Part shown: piece by piece, positions 43,142 through 51,977 of the stretch
Layout: the number at the start of each line of letters is the position of its first letter
Numbering within the stretch: the stretch's first letter is position 1
Source: Chitinophaga deserti
GTDB taxonomy: Bacteria > Bacteroidota > Bacteroidia > Chitinophagales > Chitinophagaceae
Direction: 5' to 3'
DNA: 64,000 bases
Assembly: GCF_003149455.1 (NCBI RefSeq)
Contig: NZ_QFFK01000007.1
Span: 186,001 to 250,000 of the forward strand
Notes under the pieces: generated by a model
Seen by the model: only the letters and a program-made list of their open reading frames with translations
Told to the model about the DNA's origin: nothing
Databases searched by the model: none
Translations under genes and position numbers: made by a program

Positions 43142-44791
43142 ATGAAAAAGCAATCATTCATCCGATATATATTCCTTTTCAGCTGCGGTGTACTGCTGGC
43201 TGCATGCAGCAAGGATTTCCTGAACCGTCCGCCTGAAGACGCGATCGTGGACGTTAACTTTTACCAGACATCCGATCAGGTGCTGGCAGGTACAGCGCCA
43301 CTATACAACATTGTATGGTTCGCCTATAACGATAAAGCATCGCACGGGATCGGCGACGGACGCGCAGGCGTACTCATGTCCGGCTCTTATCAGGTCGAAA
43401 ATATCAGGATGCAAACCACTGACGTTACTCCGGAAGTTTACAGCTCCTGGACGGCCTTCTATAACGTGGTGGCGCAATCCAATATGGTGATCAATAACGT
43501 AACGAAATATACCGCTCCCGGTGTACCCGCTAACATTAAGCAGATGGGTATTGCAGAAGGACGGTTTATGCGTGCAATGGCTTATTACTATCTCGTACAA
43601 AACTGGGGCGCAGTACCCATTATAGTCGATAATAACACCCTGCTGACAGATACCACTGTTGCGCGGAATACCGTGGAAAGCGTATGGGAATTCATTATCA
43701 GGGAATTTCAGTTTGCAGCAGATAACCTGCCGCCCACGCCCGCACAGAAAGGCCGTATCACCAGATGGACGGCAAAAGGGATGCTGGCGAAAAGCTACCT
43801 CACCCGCGCAGGACTTGGCGGAAACGGACAGCGCAATCAGGACGATCTGAACAAAGCGAAAGCCTTTGCATTGGAAGTTATCACAGGCAGCGGGGCTAAG
43901 CTGATGTCCAGTTACGAAGACCTCTTCATCATGAAGAACAATAATAATTCTGAAAGTCTTTTTGCCTTGCAATGGAAATACGATGGCGACTGGGGAACCC
44001 AGAACAGCGTGCAGGCCTTTCTGGCTTATGGTTCTGAGATCACTGGTTTTGGTGACGGATGGGGTGGCGACCTTGGAGCTTCTCCCGATCAGCTGTCGTT
44101 GTACACCGCTACTGACAAGCGCCTGAAAGGAACCTTCATGCTGCCGGGTACACATTATTCTTACATTCATCAGGCAGTGGATGATCCCAATAACCCCGGG
44201 AAGAAGATCGTGCAGGAGCTACAAGTGCCGTGGAATTGGGTAGGCACAGAGCGTTACAATACACGTGCCTGGGTGAAAAAGTATGTAGTGGGCCGTCCGG
44301 AAGATAACGATGGCAAAGTGACACAGCAGCATACAGAGATGAATACCTACATGTTGCGCCTTGCGGATGTATACCTCATCTACGCAGAAGCCGCGCTGGG
44401 AAATGCAGCCTCCACCAACGATGTTCAGGCTTTAAAATACTTCAATGCCGTGCGCGAGAGGGCAGGTGTACCGGAGAAGAATGTAATTACGGCAGACGAT
44501 ATCTACCGCGAACGCAGGCTGGAACTGGCCATGGAAGGACAGGCATGGTACGATCTGGTGCGGATGTATTATCATTCCCCGCAGAAAGTACTGGATCTTA
44601 TTAAGAACCAGGACAGAGGTACCTACCGCGTTGTTCCCAATGCTGCAACCAACGCTACGGGCTGGACGGTTACATCCGATGTGCCGGCTAAGTATGCGGT
44701 AACGGCAGGTAACTTCTTCCTGCCCATTCCGGCAGTGGAACTATCAGCCGCGCCTAACCTCCGTAAGCCACCAGTTCCCTTTAAGTTCTAA
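43142..44791 (+). CDS. susD: SusD/RagB-family glycan-binding lipoprotein
   Basis: The start was placed at the ATG opening a lipoprotein signal (MKKQSFIRYIFLFSC), ten codons inside the open frame. The lipobox LLAAC gives lipid on the Cys before SKDFLNRPPED. The body is the SusD TPR-like fold: EGRFMRAMAYYYLVQNWGAVPI, RWTAKGMLAKSYLTRAGLGG, YMLRLADVYLIYAEAALGNA, ERRLELAMEGQAWYDLVR, and the final LPIPAVELSAAPNLRKPP. It caps the SusC barrel and captures the oligosaccharide at the cell surface. The substrate is not evident from its sequence. Confidence 0.95.
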   Translation: MKKQSFIRYIFLFSCGVLLAACSKDFLNRPPEDAIVDVNFYQTSDQVLAGTAPLYNIVWFAYNDKASHGIGDGRAGVLMSGSYQVENIRMQTTDVTPEVYSSWTAFYNVVAQSNMVINNVTKYTAPGVPANIKQMGIAEGRFMRAMAYYYLVQNWGAVPIIVDNNTLLTDTTVARNTVESVWEFIIREFQFAADNLPPTPAQKGRITRWTAKGMLAKSYLTRAGLGGNGQRNQDDLNKAKAFALEVITGSGAKLMSSYEDLFIMKNNNNSESLFALQWKYDGDWGTQNSVQAFLAYGSEITGFGDGWGGDLGASPDQLSLYTATDKRLKGTFMLPGTHYSYIHQAVDDPNNPGKKIVQELQVPWNWVGTERYNTRAWVKKYVVGRPEDNDGKVTQQHTEMNTYMLRLADVYLIYAEAALGNAASTNDVQALKYFNAVRERAGVPEKNVITADDIYRERRLELAMEGQAWYDLVRMYYHSPQKVLDLIKNQDRGTYRVVPNAATNATGWTVTSDVPAKYAVTAGNFFLPIPAVELSAAPNLRKPPVPFKF

Positions 44792-44812
44792 TCACCCAAA
44801 AACGCAACTCCC

Positions 44813-46039
44813 ATGAGCCAAAATATTCGACTGTTGCTGGCAGGCATGTTACTGATTCTGCTGGCAGCCTGTTCCAAAGACGACGGGATATCCGGTCCGC
44901 CCGTAGTACGCAAAGTATCGTTACTGGATTCCTCTAAGCAGGACAGTTCCTTTGTACGCGCACTTCCCGGAACAATGATCCTCATCACCGGTGAAAATCT
45001 GCAAGGGATTTCCAGTATTACATTTAACGGATTGAGTGCTTACTTCAATCCCGCTTACAATACCAATACACATGTTATCATTACTATTCCGGATGAAACG
45101 CCTTCTGAAGCAACAGATCCGAAGGTGCCAAATGAAATCCGGATTAAAACAGACCATGGAGTAGCGGTATTTACTTTCGCAATAGACATTCCCCCGCCAT
45201 CCATTGAAACAATCAGTAATGAAAACGCTTTACCCGGCGATTCTGTGATCATCTGGGGCTCCAGCCTGTGGCTGATCAATAAGATTATCCTCCCCGGCGG
45301 ACGGGAAGTCACTGCTTTCAACACAGATATTGATGGTTTTCGCGTAGGTTTTGTAATGCCAGATCTTGGAAACGATACCGGCAGGCTGGCTGTAGTGGCA
45401 AAGTATGGAACCGCGGTATCTGACGGGCCGTTAAACGACCATCAGAGCGGAGATGTGATCTGCAATTTTACCAATGCAGGAGAAACAGGGGAAGTGCCCC
45501 GCTTCAGCTGGGCATGGTGGGGAGCAGATCGTATCAACGACGCCACCAAGTTCCCCGGAACAAGAGGGCATTATCTCCATAACATTTTCGGAGGTGTAGG
45601 TGCCAAAAATGGTGCATGGTGGGAGGGAGGCAGATCCGGTAACTTTAATCCGGTAGCATTATTTACAGATGCAGTCAGAACTCATCAGGCCGCTGATTAC
45701 GCCCTTAAATTTGAAATCAGCACCAAAGAACCCTGGACCACTGCCGTGTGCGTGCTCCGCTTTGGCGAAGAATTAGCCGTGCGCTGGATGCCCTGGGCGG
45801 CTTCTCCCGCTGAAGGATTCCATACGGGGCATAAATGGCAAACTATTACAGTACCCTTGAATGCATTCAGGAGAGCATCAGATGGAATAGAAGGTACCGG
45901 AGCCAGCGCGGTTTCCATGGGGGAACTGGTGACTGCCGGCGGTAATGTAGCCTTCGGGTTCAGAATAGTTTCAGAAGAAAAAGGGATCGAAGTGTTTAAT
46001 GCAGCATTCGACAATTTCAGGATCGTCAAGATTAAATAG
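44813..46039 (+). CDS. Surface glycan-binding lipoprotein (SGBP-B-like, IPT/TIG domains)
   Basis: The lipoprotein signal ends LLAAC. Two immunoglobulin-like IPT/TIG modules follow (about 30-115 with LPGTMILITGENLQGISSITFNG; about 125-210 with ENALPGDSVIIWGSSL). A C-terminal carbohydrate-binding domain (about 230-405) has exposed aromatics (FSWAWWGADR, GAWWEGGRSGN, VRWMPWAA) suited to stacking on sugars. The arrangement matches the PUL surface glycan-binding proteins encoded after SusD. It probably gathers long polysaccharide at the surface for the SusCD complex and for the glycosidase encoded 2 bp downstream. Confidence 0.88.
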   Translation: MSQNIRLLLAGMLLILLAACSKDDGISGPPVVRKVSLLDSSKQDSSFVRALPGTMILITGENLQGISSITFNGLSAYFNPAYNTNTHVIITIPDETPSEATDPKVPNEIRIKTDHGVAVFTFAIDIPPPSIETISNENALPGDSVIIWGSSLWLINKIILPGGREVTAFNTDIDGFRVGFVMPDLGNDTGRLAVVAKYGTAVSDGPLNDHQSGDVICNFTNAGETGEVPRFSWAWWGADRINDATKFPGTRGHYLHNIFGGVGAKNGAWWEGGRSGNFNPVALFTDAVRTHQAADYALKFEISTKEPWTTAVCVLRFGEELAVRWMPWAASPAEGFHTGHKWQTITVPLNAFRRASDGIEGTGASAVSMGELVTAGGNVAFGFRIVSEEKGIEVFNAAFDNFRIVKIK

Positions 46040-46041
46040 GA

Positions 46042-47787
46042 ATGAAAATAACGGCAAGAGGGATCTGTATACTGAGCATAATTTGCTGTGCGTCGATAGC
46101 CTGTAATAAGAAGTCGGGCGAACGTGTAAATGGGAATGGTGATGGCGGCGATACTACCGGTACGGTGGTGTTGCCGCAGGACCCTGCCACCGCTGCAACC
46201 ATCGGTTTGTTCATGGACGGGTGGAAGGAGAAATCGTTTACTGCACCGGCTTTTGAAGAGAAAGCGCCTCCGGCGGCAGCACAGGTCGCCATTACTGCTG
46301 ATGTGGCTAAAGTACTGACGAAGATTCCACCAACTATGCTGGGGAACAACACCAATATCTACATGACCCAGATGGTGACGGAGCCAAGACTGTTACAACA
46401 ATTGCAACAGCTTCAGCCACGCCTGTTACGCTTCCCGGGGGGGAACCTCAGCAGTGTATTCTTCTGGAATGCAGCACCCGGTAATGCGCCTTCCGATGCA
46501 CCTGCACAGCTTACCGATGCAGAAGGGAAAACGATGCCTGCAGGGTATTGGTTTGGCGGCAATACCGCCGGGTGGACGATGAGCACCGCTAACTATTACA
46601 ATATGCTCCAGCAAACCGGCAGCGAAGGTGTGATTACCATTAATTATGGATATGCCCGTTATGGTACGGGGCCTGATCCCGTAGCAGCTGCAGCGCATCT
46701 TGCAGCAGAGTGGGTACGGTACGATAAAGGGAGAACGCGGTATTGGGAGATCGGGAATGAAAGTAATGGCACCTGGCAGGCGGGGTATCGTATCAATCCT
46801 GCCGCCAATAAAGACGGGCAACCGGAAATAGTAACCGGAGAGCTGTATGGCCGGCATTGGCGCGTAATGGCCGATTCCATGAGGAAGGCAGCCGCTGCAT
46901 TGGGGCATACGATTTTCATCGGTGCGCAATTGCTGGAGCACGACCCGCCTACATGGGCTACGGCTACCGATAAGAAGTGGAATGAAGGCGTTTTGAAGGA
47001 AGCTGGTGCATCAGCAGACTATTACATCGTACACAGTTATTACACGCCGTATAATACGAATTCCAATCCGCCGGAAGTATTGGCCTCTGCTGAAACGGTC
47101 ACCAAAGCGATGATGGAGTACCTGAAAACAACAATACAGCGCCATGGTGCCCCCACCAGGCCAGTGGCCCTTACAGAATGGAACATCTTTGCTGTAGGGT
47201 CACAACAAATGGTATCGCAGGTGGCGGGGATGCATGCTGTACTGGTTATTGGGGAATTACTGCGTAATGGCTTTGGAATGGCATGCCGGTGGGATCTGGC
47301 CAATGCCTGGGAAAACGGGAATGATCATGGGCTATTCAGTCAGGGCGAAGGGGCCTCCGGTGAGGTAAAGTGGAATGCACGGCCAGCGTTTTTCTATCTC
47401 TATTACCTGCAGAAATGCCTGGGTAACCGTTTGGTGGAAACCACATTACCGGCTTCAAATCATAATATTAATGCATATACCACCACCTTCAGCAGCGGCC
47501 ATGCCGGTGTAGCCATTGTAAACCGCGCTGCAACTGTTCAAACCGTTTCGCTTAACCTGAAGAATTTCAAGGCAGGTGAGCGGTATTACTGGTATGAGCT
47601 TACGGGCGGAGAAGGGGTAAGTCATTTTTCGAGGAAGGTATTTATCAACGGTAGCGGGCCTTCCGGGATTGCCGGCGGGCCGGAAGATGCCGGGAAAGTA
47701 AAAGCCTGGTCTGCCAGAACGAAGGATGGTCTTCGTTTTGCGCTGCCGCCGATGTCAGTAGTGTTCATCGTGGTTGAGCGTCAGTAA
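46042..47787 (+). CDS. Lipoprotein glycosidase, clan GH-A, alpha-L-arabinofuranosidase-like
   Basis: A lipobox (ASIAC) tethers the enzyme outside the cytoplasm, possibly on the cell surface. After a low-complexity Gly/Asp linker, a TIM barrel runs from about 90 to 430. The probable acid/base is Glu240 in YWEIGNESNG, and the nucleophile is Glu379 in ALTEWN, the strand-4 and strand-7 glutamates of clan A. LLRFPGGNLSSVFFW and a C-terminal beta-sandwich are reminiscent of GH51-type arabinofuranosidases, but the family is not secure. It is the only glycosidase of this locus, which suggests a first-cut surface endo-enzyme or a debranching enzyme, with the rest of the pathway elsewhere. Confidence 0.75.
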   Translation: MKITARGICILSIICCASIACNKKSGERVNGNGDGGDTTGTVVLPQDPATAATIGLFMDGWKEKSFTAPAFEEKAPPAAAQVAITADVAKVLTKIPPTMLGNNTNIYMTQMVTEPRLLQQLQQLQPRLLRFPGGNLSSVFFWNAAPGNAPSDAPAQLTDAEGKTMPAGYWFGGNTAGWTMSTANYYNMLQQTGSEGVITINYGYARYGTGPDPVAAAAHLAAEWVRYDKGRTRYWEIGNESNGTWQAGYRINPAANKDGQPEIVTGELYGRHWRVMADSMRKAAAALGHTIFIGAQLLEHDPPTWATATDKKWNEGVLKEAGASADYYIVHSYYTPYNTNSNPPEVLASAETVTKAMMEYLKTTIQRHGAPTRPVALTEWNIFAVGSQQMVSQVAGMHAVLVIGELLRNGFGMACRWDLANAWENGNDHGLFSQGEGASGEVKWNARPAFFYLYYLQKCLGNRLVETTLPASNHNINAYTTTFSSGHAGVAIVNRAATVQTVSLNLKNFKAGERYYWYELTGGEGVSHFSRKVFINGSGPSGIAGGPEDAGKVKAWSARTKDGLRFALPPMSVVFIVVERQ

Positions 47788-47823
47788 TAATACAACTGAA
47801 TGCTACGTGTTATGTAATCATAT

Positions 47824-47850
47824 ACGCCGCTGATTTCAGCGGCGTTTTTC
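47824..47850 (+). terminator. Intrinsic terminator of the PUL operon
   Basis: ACGCCGCTGA pairs with TCAGCGGCGT around TT and is followed by TTTTT. Confidence 0.88.
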
Positions 47851-48026
47851 ATGTGCTTTAGATTTATTGGATCTGCTGCATCTCCAGTAAAGAGCTGCAT
47901 AAACCCGGATTTAAACGAGACTGAAGGGTGCACAGTATCAGTTACGCCGAAAATAAGATATTAAGGGGAGGAGAGAATTGCTATTGCAACAATTAGATTT
48001 CCAGCAATATATTATATGTAGTCTGT

Positions 48027-48078
48027 AAAAAAAAGCGGCAGATAGCAGGATATGGGAGCCTGCTTATCTGCCGCTTTT
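48027..48078 (-). terminator. Bidirectional terminator beyond the fRMsr gene
   Basis: AAAAGCGGCAGATA-GCAGG pairs with CCTGC-T-TATCTGCCGCTTTT (one bulged base). On the minus strand the stem is followed by a run of eight or more T; on the plus strand by TTAT. Confidence 0.85.
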
Positions 48079-48109
48079 ATTATACGGAAATGGTGAAACC
48101 TGGGAAATT

Positions 48110-48586
48110 TCAGGACGTGAATATCCAGCCGGTGATTTCTTCAAGAAAACGGCGGTCGGTTTCATCAAATGTGTTGAGATCTGTGCTGTCTACATCCAGA
48201 ACGCCTTTTACTTCGCCGTTATGGATAAGCGGGATTACGATTTCGGAGCGGGATAAGCTGCTGCAGGCGATGTGCCCGGGGAAAGCTTCCACATCAGGGA
48301 CTACCAGCGTTTCCGCCCGTTCCCATGCGGCACCGCATACGCCACGGCCTTTCCGGATGCGCGTACAGGCCACAGGGCCCTGGAAGGGACCAAGTACCAG
48401 CTCATCCTCTTTTACGAGGTAAAAGCCTACCCAGAGCCAGCCAAACTGCTCTTTCAGTGCTGCAGATATATTAGCGAGGTTAGCCGTAAGGTCGGGTTCC
48501 CCGGTAATGAGTGCTTTTATTTGCGGCAGTATGGTCTCATACTGCTCCGCTTTTGTGCCTTGAATGATATGCAGGTCTTCTGCCAT
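48110..48586 (-). CDS. msrC: Free methionine-(R)-sulfoxide reductase (GAF fold)
   Basis: A 158-residue GAF-domain enzyme that reduces free methionine-R-sulfoxide in the cytoplasm. The three redox cysteines of the family are present: Cys74 in GPVACTRI, Cys84 in GRGVCGAAW and Cys108 in PGHIACSSLSRSEIV. LDVDSTDLNTFDETD closes the domain. It is the repair partner of oxidative damage and sits 51 bp past the end of the suf operon, separated from it by a terminator; both deal with oxidative stress or iron-sulfur damage. Confidence 0.92.
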   Translation of the reverse strand: MAEDLHIIQGTKAEQYETILPQIKALITGEPDLTANLANISAALKEQFGWLWVGFYLVKEDELVLGPFQGPVACTRIRKGRGVCGAAWERAETLVVPDVEAFPGHIACSSLSRSEIVIPLIHNGEVKGVLDVDSTDLNTFDETDRRFLEEITGWIFTS

Positions 48587-48598
48587 GATGCTTTGGTA

Positions 48599-48629
48599 TT
48601 AAAAAAAGACGCCTTTGGTGGGCGTCTTT
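48599..48629 (-). terminator. Intrinsic terminator of the suf operon
   Basis: AAAGACGCC pairs with GGCGTCTTT, followed by a T run on the minus strand, eight bases past the sufT stop codon. Confidence 0.88.
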
Positions 48630-48637
48630 AATAAGTT

Positions 48638-48946
48638 TTACAAAAATCCTAATTCCAGTTTAGCTTCTTCGCTCATCATGTCTTTCGTCCAGGGGGGATC
48701 GAAAGTAAGGCGAACGTCTGCATCAGAAACGCCGGGTATGGCAGACACTTTCTGGCTTACTTCTTCCATGATGGAACCTGCTACAGGGCATCCGGGAGCG
48801 GTGAGCGTCATGATAACGAGTACCTTTCCATCATCTCCTGCTTCGATCTTATACACCAGGCCAAGGTCGAAGATGTTCACGGGGATCTCAGGATCGTATA
48901 CCGTGCGCAATGCTTCTTCCACCTGATCTCTCAGTGATATTTCCAT
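48638..48946 (-). CDS. sufT: SufT-like (MIP18/DUF59) iron-sulfur assembly protein
   Basis: A 102-residue DUF59 protein with the conserved DPEIPVNIFDLGLVY, TLTAPGCPVAG (the reactive-looking Cys) and RLTFDPPWTKDMMS blocks. Members help mature or transfer iron-sulfur clusters. It is the last gene of the suf operon, 6 bp after sufE, which supports the role. Assignment to SufT rather than another MIP18-type member rests on the operon. Confidence 0.9.
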   Translation of the reverse strand: MEISLRDQVEEALRTVYDPEIPVNIFDLGLVYKIEAGDDGKVLVIMTLTAPGCPVAGSIMEEVSQKVSAIPGVSDADVRLTFDPPWTKDMMSEEAKLELGFL

Positions 48947-48952
48947 GTTGCG

Positions 48953-49381
48953 TCAGTTTTGCATTGATTTAGCCTGAAAGGCGAGGGCGTACAGCTTCAT
49001 TTGCTTCAGCATGGAGAGGAGGCCATTGGAGCGGGTGGGAGAGAGGTGGCTGGTTAAACCGATGGCTTCGATGAAGTAGATCTCTGCTTCTGCGATTTCC
49101 TTCGGCGGGTGGCCGCTCAGTACCTGTATCACGAGGCTTACGAGCCCTTTGGTGATCACAGCATCACTGTCTGCGGTAAATTCCAGTATTCCATCTTTCA
49201 ACTCCGCGTGGAGCCACACTTTACTCTGGCATCCGCGGATGAGGTTGTCGTCCGTTTTGTATTGAGGGTCAATGAGCGGCAGGTCTTTTCCCAGCTGAAT
49301 GATGTACTCGTATTTCTCCATCCAGTCACCAAACACTTCGAAATCTTCTATGATCCTGTCCTGTTGCTCTTTGATTGTCAT
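48953..49381 (-). CDS. sufE: SufE, sulfur acceptor for the cysteine desulfurase
   Basis: A 142-residue SufE-family protein. The sulfur-accepting Cys51 lies in LIRGCQSKVW, and YIIQLGKDLP and FIEAIGLTSHLSPTRSNGL are family blocks. It takes a persulfide from SufS and passes sulfur to the SufBCD scaffold. The gene follows sufS by 12 bp. Confidence 0.95.
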   Translation of the reverse strand: MTIKEQQDRIIEDFEVFGDWMEKYEYIIQLGKDLPLIDPQYKTDDNLIRGCQSKVWLHAELKDGILEFTADSDAVITKGLVSLVIQVLSGHPPKEIAEAEIYFIEAIGLTSHLSPTRSNGLLSMLKQMKLYALAFQAKSMQN

Positions 49382-49393
49382 GTCGTTAATGGT

Positions 49394-50638
49394 TTATCCC
49401 AGCAAAGTTACGGCTTTCCGTACACCATCCACCAGCTTGTCGATATCTCCGGTAGTGTTGTACACTGCCAGTGAGGCACGTACTGTTCCGGGGATGCCGA
49501 AGCGGTCGCAGAGCGGTTGTGTGCAATGGTGGCCTGTACGTACGGCTATGCCCTGCTGGTCGAGCAATACACCCACATCAGAAGGGTGGGTGTCGCCCAC
49601 GAGGAATGAAATAGCTCCGCTGCGGTGTTTGGCATCACCTATAAACCGGAGGCCATCTATCAGCCTTAGTGCGGCAACTGCATAATCCGTAAGCTGGTGT
49701 TCATATGCGAGGATCTTATGGATACCCACTTTATTGACCCAGGCTACGGCAGCGCCCAATCCTATGGCTTCGCAAATAGCAGGTGTGCCGGCTTCAAACT
49801 TCAGCGGAACATCGGCATAAGTGGTTTTCTCAAAAGTAACGTGCCGGATCATGTCGCCACCACCCTGGTAGGGAGGCAGTTTCTCGAGCCAGCTTTCTTT
49901 ACCGTAGAGGATACCAATACCGGTAGGACCGTATAGTTTGTGGCCAGACAGTGCCAGGAAGTCCACATCCAGTTCGTGAACTTTAATGGGAATATGCGCA
50001 GCTGCCTGAGCGGCATCAAGCATAACGGGGATACCTTGTTCATGCGCCAGGGCGATGATCTCTTTCACCGGGTTTACGGTACCCAGGGTATTGGATACCC
50101 AGGTAACAGATACCAGTTTCACGCGGCCGTTCAGCATGGAGCGGTAAGCGTCCATATCGAGCTCGCCGTTATCGGAAACGGGAACCACTTTCAGCTTCGC
50201 ACCTTTTTCCTCACAAATGAGTTGCCAGGGAACGATGTTGGAGTGGTGCTCCATGGCGGAGATGATGATCTCGTCACCTTCTTTCAGGAATGCTTTACGG
50301 AAGCCGTTAGCCACCAGGTTAATGGCGTCAGTAGTACCTTTGGTGAACACCACCTCATGATGGTGCGCGCCAATATATGCGGCTACTGCATGCCGGGCGG
50401 CTTCATAAGCAGCAGTGGCCTGCTGGCTCAGCGTATGAACACCACGGTGTACGTTGCTGTTGTATTGAGTATAATATTCCTGCATGGAACGGATCACCGA
50501 AACGGGCTTCTGCGTGGTGGCACCATTGTCCAGATACACGAGTGGCCGCCCGTTCACGGTTTGCTGGAGTATCGGGAATTCATTCCTGATCAGATCCACT
50601 TCCGGCCATAAAATATCTTGTGCAGTCGCTGTTTCCAT
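49394..50638 (-). CDS. sufS: SufS cysteine desulfurase
   Basis: A 414-residue class II desulfurase. PLP binds Lys234 in ALSGHKLYGPTG; the active-site Cys372 is in VRTGHHCTQPL; THHEV-type AHHHEVVFTKGTTDAINLVA and AMEHHSNIVPWQ are the usual cofactor-side blocks. It releases sulfur from cysteine as a persulfide for the SUF machinery. Order and spacing (28 bp after sufD, 12 bp before sufE) place it in the operon. Confidence 0.96.
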   Translation of the reverse strand: METATAQDILWPEVDLIRNEFPILQQTVNGRPLVYLDNGATTQKPVSVIRSMQEYYTQYNSNVHRGVHTLSQQATAAYEAARHAVAAYIGAHHHEVVFTKGTTDAINLVANGFRKAFLKEGDEIIISAMEHHSNIVPWQLICEEKGAKLKVVPVSDNGELDMDAYRSMLNGRVKLVSVTWVSNTLGTVNPVKEIIALAHEQGIPVMLDAAQAAAHIPIKVHELDVDFLALSGHKLYGPTGIGILYGKESWLEKLPPYQGGGDMIRHVTFEKTTYADVPLKFEAGTPAICEAIGLGAAVAWVNKVGIHKILAYEHQLTDYAVAALRLIDGLRFIGDAKHRSGAISFLVGDTHPSDVGVLLDQQGIAVRTGHHCTQPLCDRFGIPGTVRASLAVYNTTGDIDKLVDGVRKAVTLLG

Positions 50639-50666
50639 GATCCTTCCGGGTTTTTGAGGGTGAAGG

Positions 50667-51974
50667 CTAGGCGTTCAGGTATTGTGAAGCAAGTTGCTCT
50701 ACCTGTTTACGCACAGCCGGGATATTCACTTTGGCGGTGATGTCGAAGGCGAATGCTTTCACCAGCAGGTTGCGGGCTTCTGCTTCTCCGATACCACGGG
50801 CACGCAGATAGAAAAGCGCGTCTTCACTCACCTGGCCGATTGTACAGCCATGGCTGCATTTCACATCATCTGCGAAAATTTCCAGCTGCGGTTTAGTGAA
50901 GATGGTAGCTTCAGGGCTAATCACCAGGTTGTTGTTCTGCTGGAAAGCATTGGTCTTCTGCGCATCTTCATGCACATAGATCTTCCCGTTGAACACACCG
51001 GTAGATTTATCCATCAGTACGCCTCTGTACAGCTCATTACTTTCGCAGTTAGGCATGCGGTGGTCGACAGACGTGTGGTTGTCGATCAGCTGTCCGCCGG
51101 CTGCGATGTAGAAACCGTACATATGTGTTTCGGTACGTTCTTCGTCGAGCGAGATGTTCAGGTTATTACGAACGAATTCGGATTCGGTGAGCGTGAAAGT
51201 ATAGTTGTTATAAACGCTTTTGCCTTTCTGTTCTACCAGGTTCTGGTTGATGGTGCGGAGGTTGTTACCACCGGTCTGCAACTGGTACTGGCTGAACTGG
51301 GCGCGTTCTGCTACTACGGATTCCATTACGCTGTTGATCACCACTTTATCTGCTAAGCCGATGCCAGCGGCAGATTCTACGATCTGTAAAGCGGCGCCTT
51401 CATTCACTACCACGAGGTGGCGGGGATTGAAAAGGCGGGCCTGCCCTGCGGCATAGAGATGTATGATCTGAACCGGCAATTCTACCTGAGCTTTGGCTTT
51501 CACTTCGATGAACAGGCCGTCGTTAAAGAGGGCGGAGTTCAGTTGTGCGAAATGATGTTCGCCAATGCGGGGGCTCTGATTAAAGTACAGTTCCACAGCG
51601 GGCTGGGAACCTGCTTCGCTCAGCTTGGATATTGTTACCTGCGATGCGGGTGGTAATTGTGAAAGGTGGGGCTGGAGCACACCGTTTACCAGCACGAGGC
51701 GGAAAGTATCGGGGAGTATGAGGCCGGTAGCTTCAAGCTGTGCGGCAGTTACTTCCGGAACCTCCGGGAGGGTAACCTGCAGATCGTTTTTGAAAAACGA
51801 TACTACGTTGGTGTATTTCCAGTCTTCCGTTTTAACAGTGGGGATACCACCGAGGGCGAGGAATTGCTTCAGGGCAGCTTCCCGGCCATCGAACCAGCCG
51901 TTGGCGGAAAACTGTGCGCTAAACAGCGCGGGCAAAGCCTCGTTGAATGATATATTTCTGGTTACAGTCGTCAT
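50667..51974 (-). CDS. sufD: SufD, scaffold subunit
   Basis: A 435-residue protein with the SufB/SufD beta-helix core and C-terminal CSHGCTIGQVSEDALFYLRARGIGEAEARNLLVKAFAFD. DVKCSHGCT carries the conserved His. The N-terminal part (YTNVVSFFKNDLQV) is the SufD type. It forms the SufBC2D complex, on which clusters are built. Its start lies 3 bp from the stop of sufC. Confidence 0.95.
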   Translation of the reverse strand: MTTVTRNISFNEALPALFSAQFSANGWFDGREAALKQFLALGGIPTVKTEDWKYTNVVSFFKNDLQVTLPEVPEVTAAQLEATGLILPDTFRLVLVNGVLQPHLSQLPPASQVTISKLSEAGSQPAVELYFNQSPRIGEHHFAQLNSALFNDGLFIEVKAKAQVELPVQIIHLYAAGQARLFNPRHLVVVNEGAALQIVESAAGIGLADKVVINSVMESVVAERAQFSQYQLQTGGNNLRTINQNLVEQKGKSVYNNYTFTLTESEFVRNNLNISLDEERTETHMYGFYIAAGGQLIDNHTSVDHRMPNCESNELYRGVLMDKSTGVFNGKIYVHEDAQKTNAFQQNNNLVISPEATIFTKPQLEIFADDVKCSHGCTIGQVSEDALFYLRARGIGEAEARNLLVKAFAFDITAKVNIPAVRKQVEQLASQYLNA

Positions 51975-51977
51975 GTC

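Larger units (their letters stand above)
47788..48109. other. Gene-free stretch between the PUL and the fRMsr gene
   Basis: It holds the two terminators annotated separately. The 175 bp between them show no coding frame and no recognisable RNA. Confidence 0.55.
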
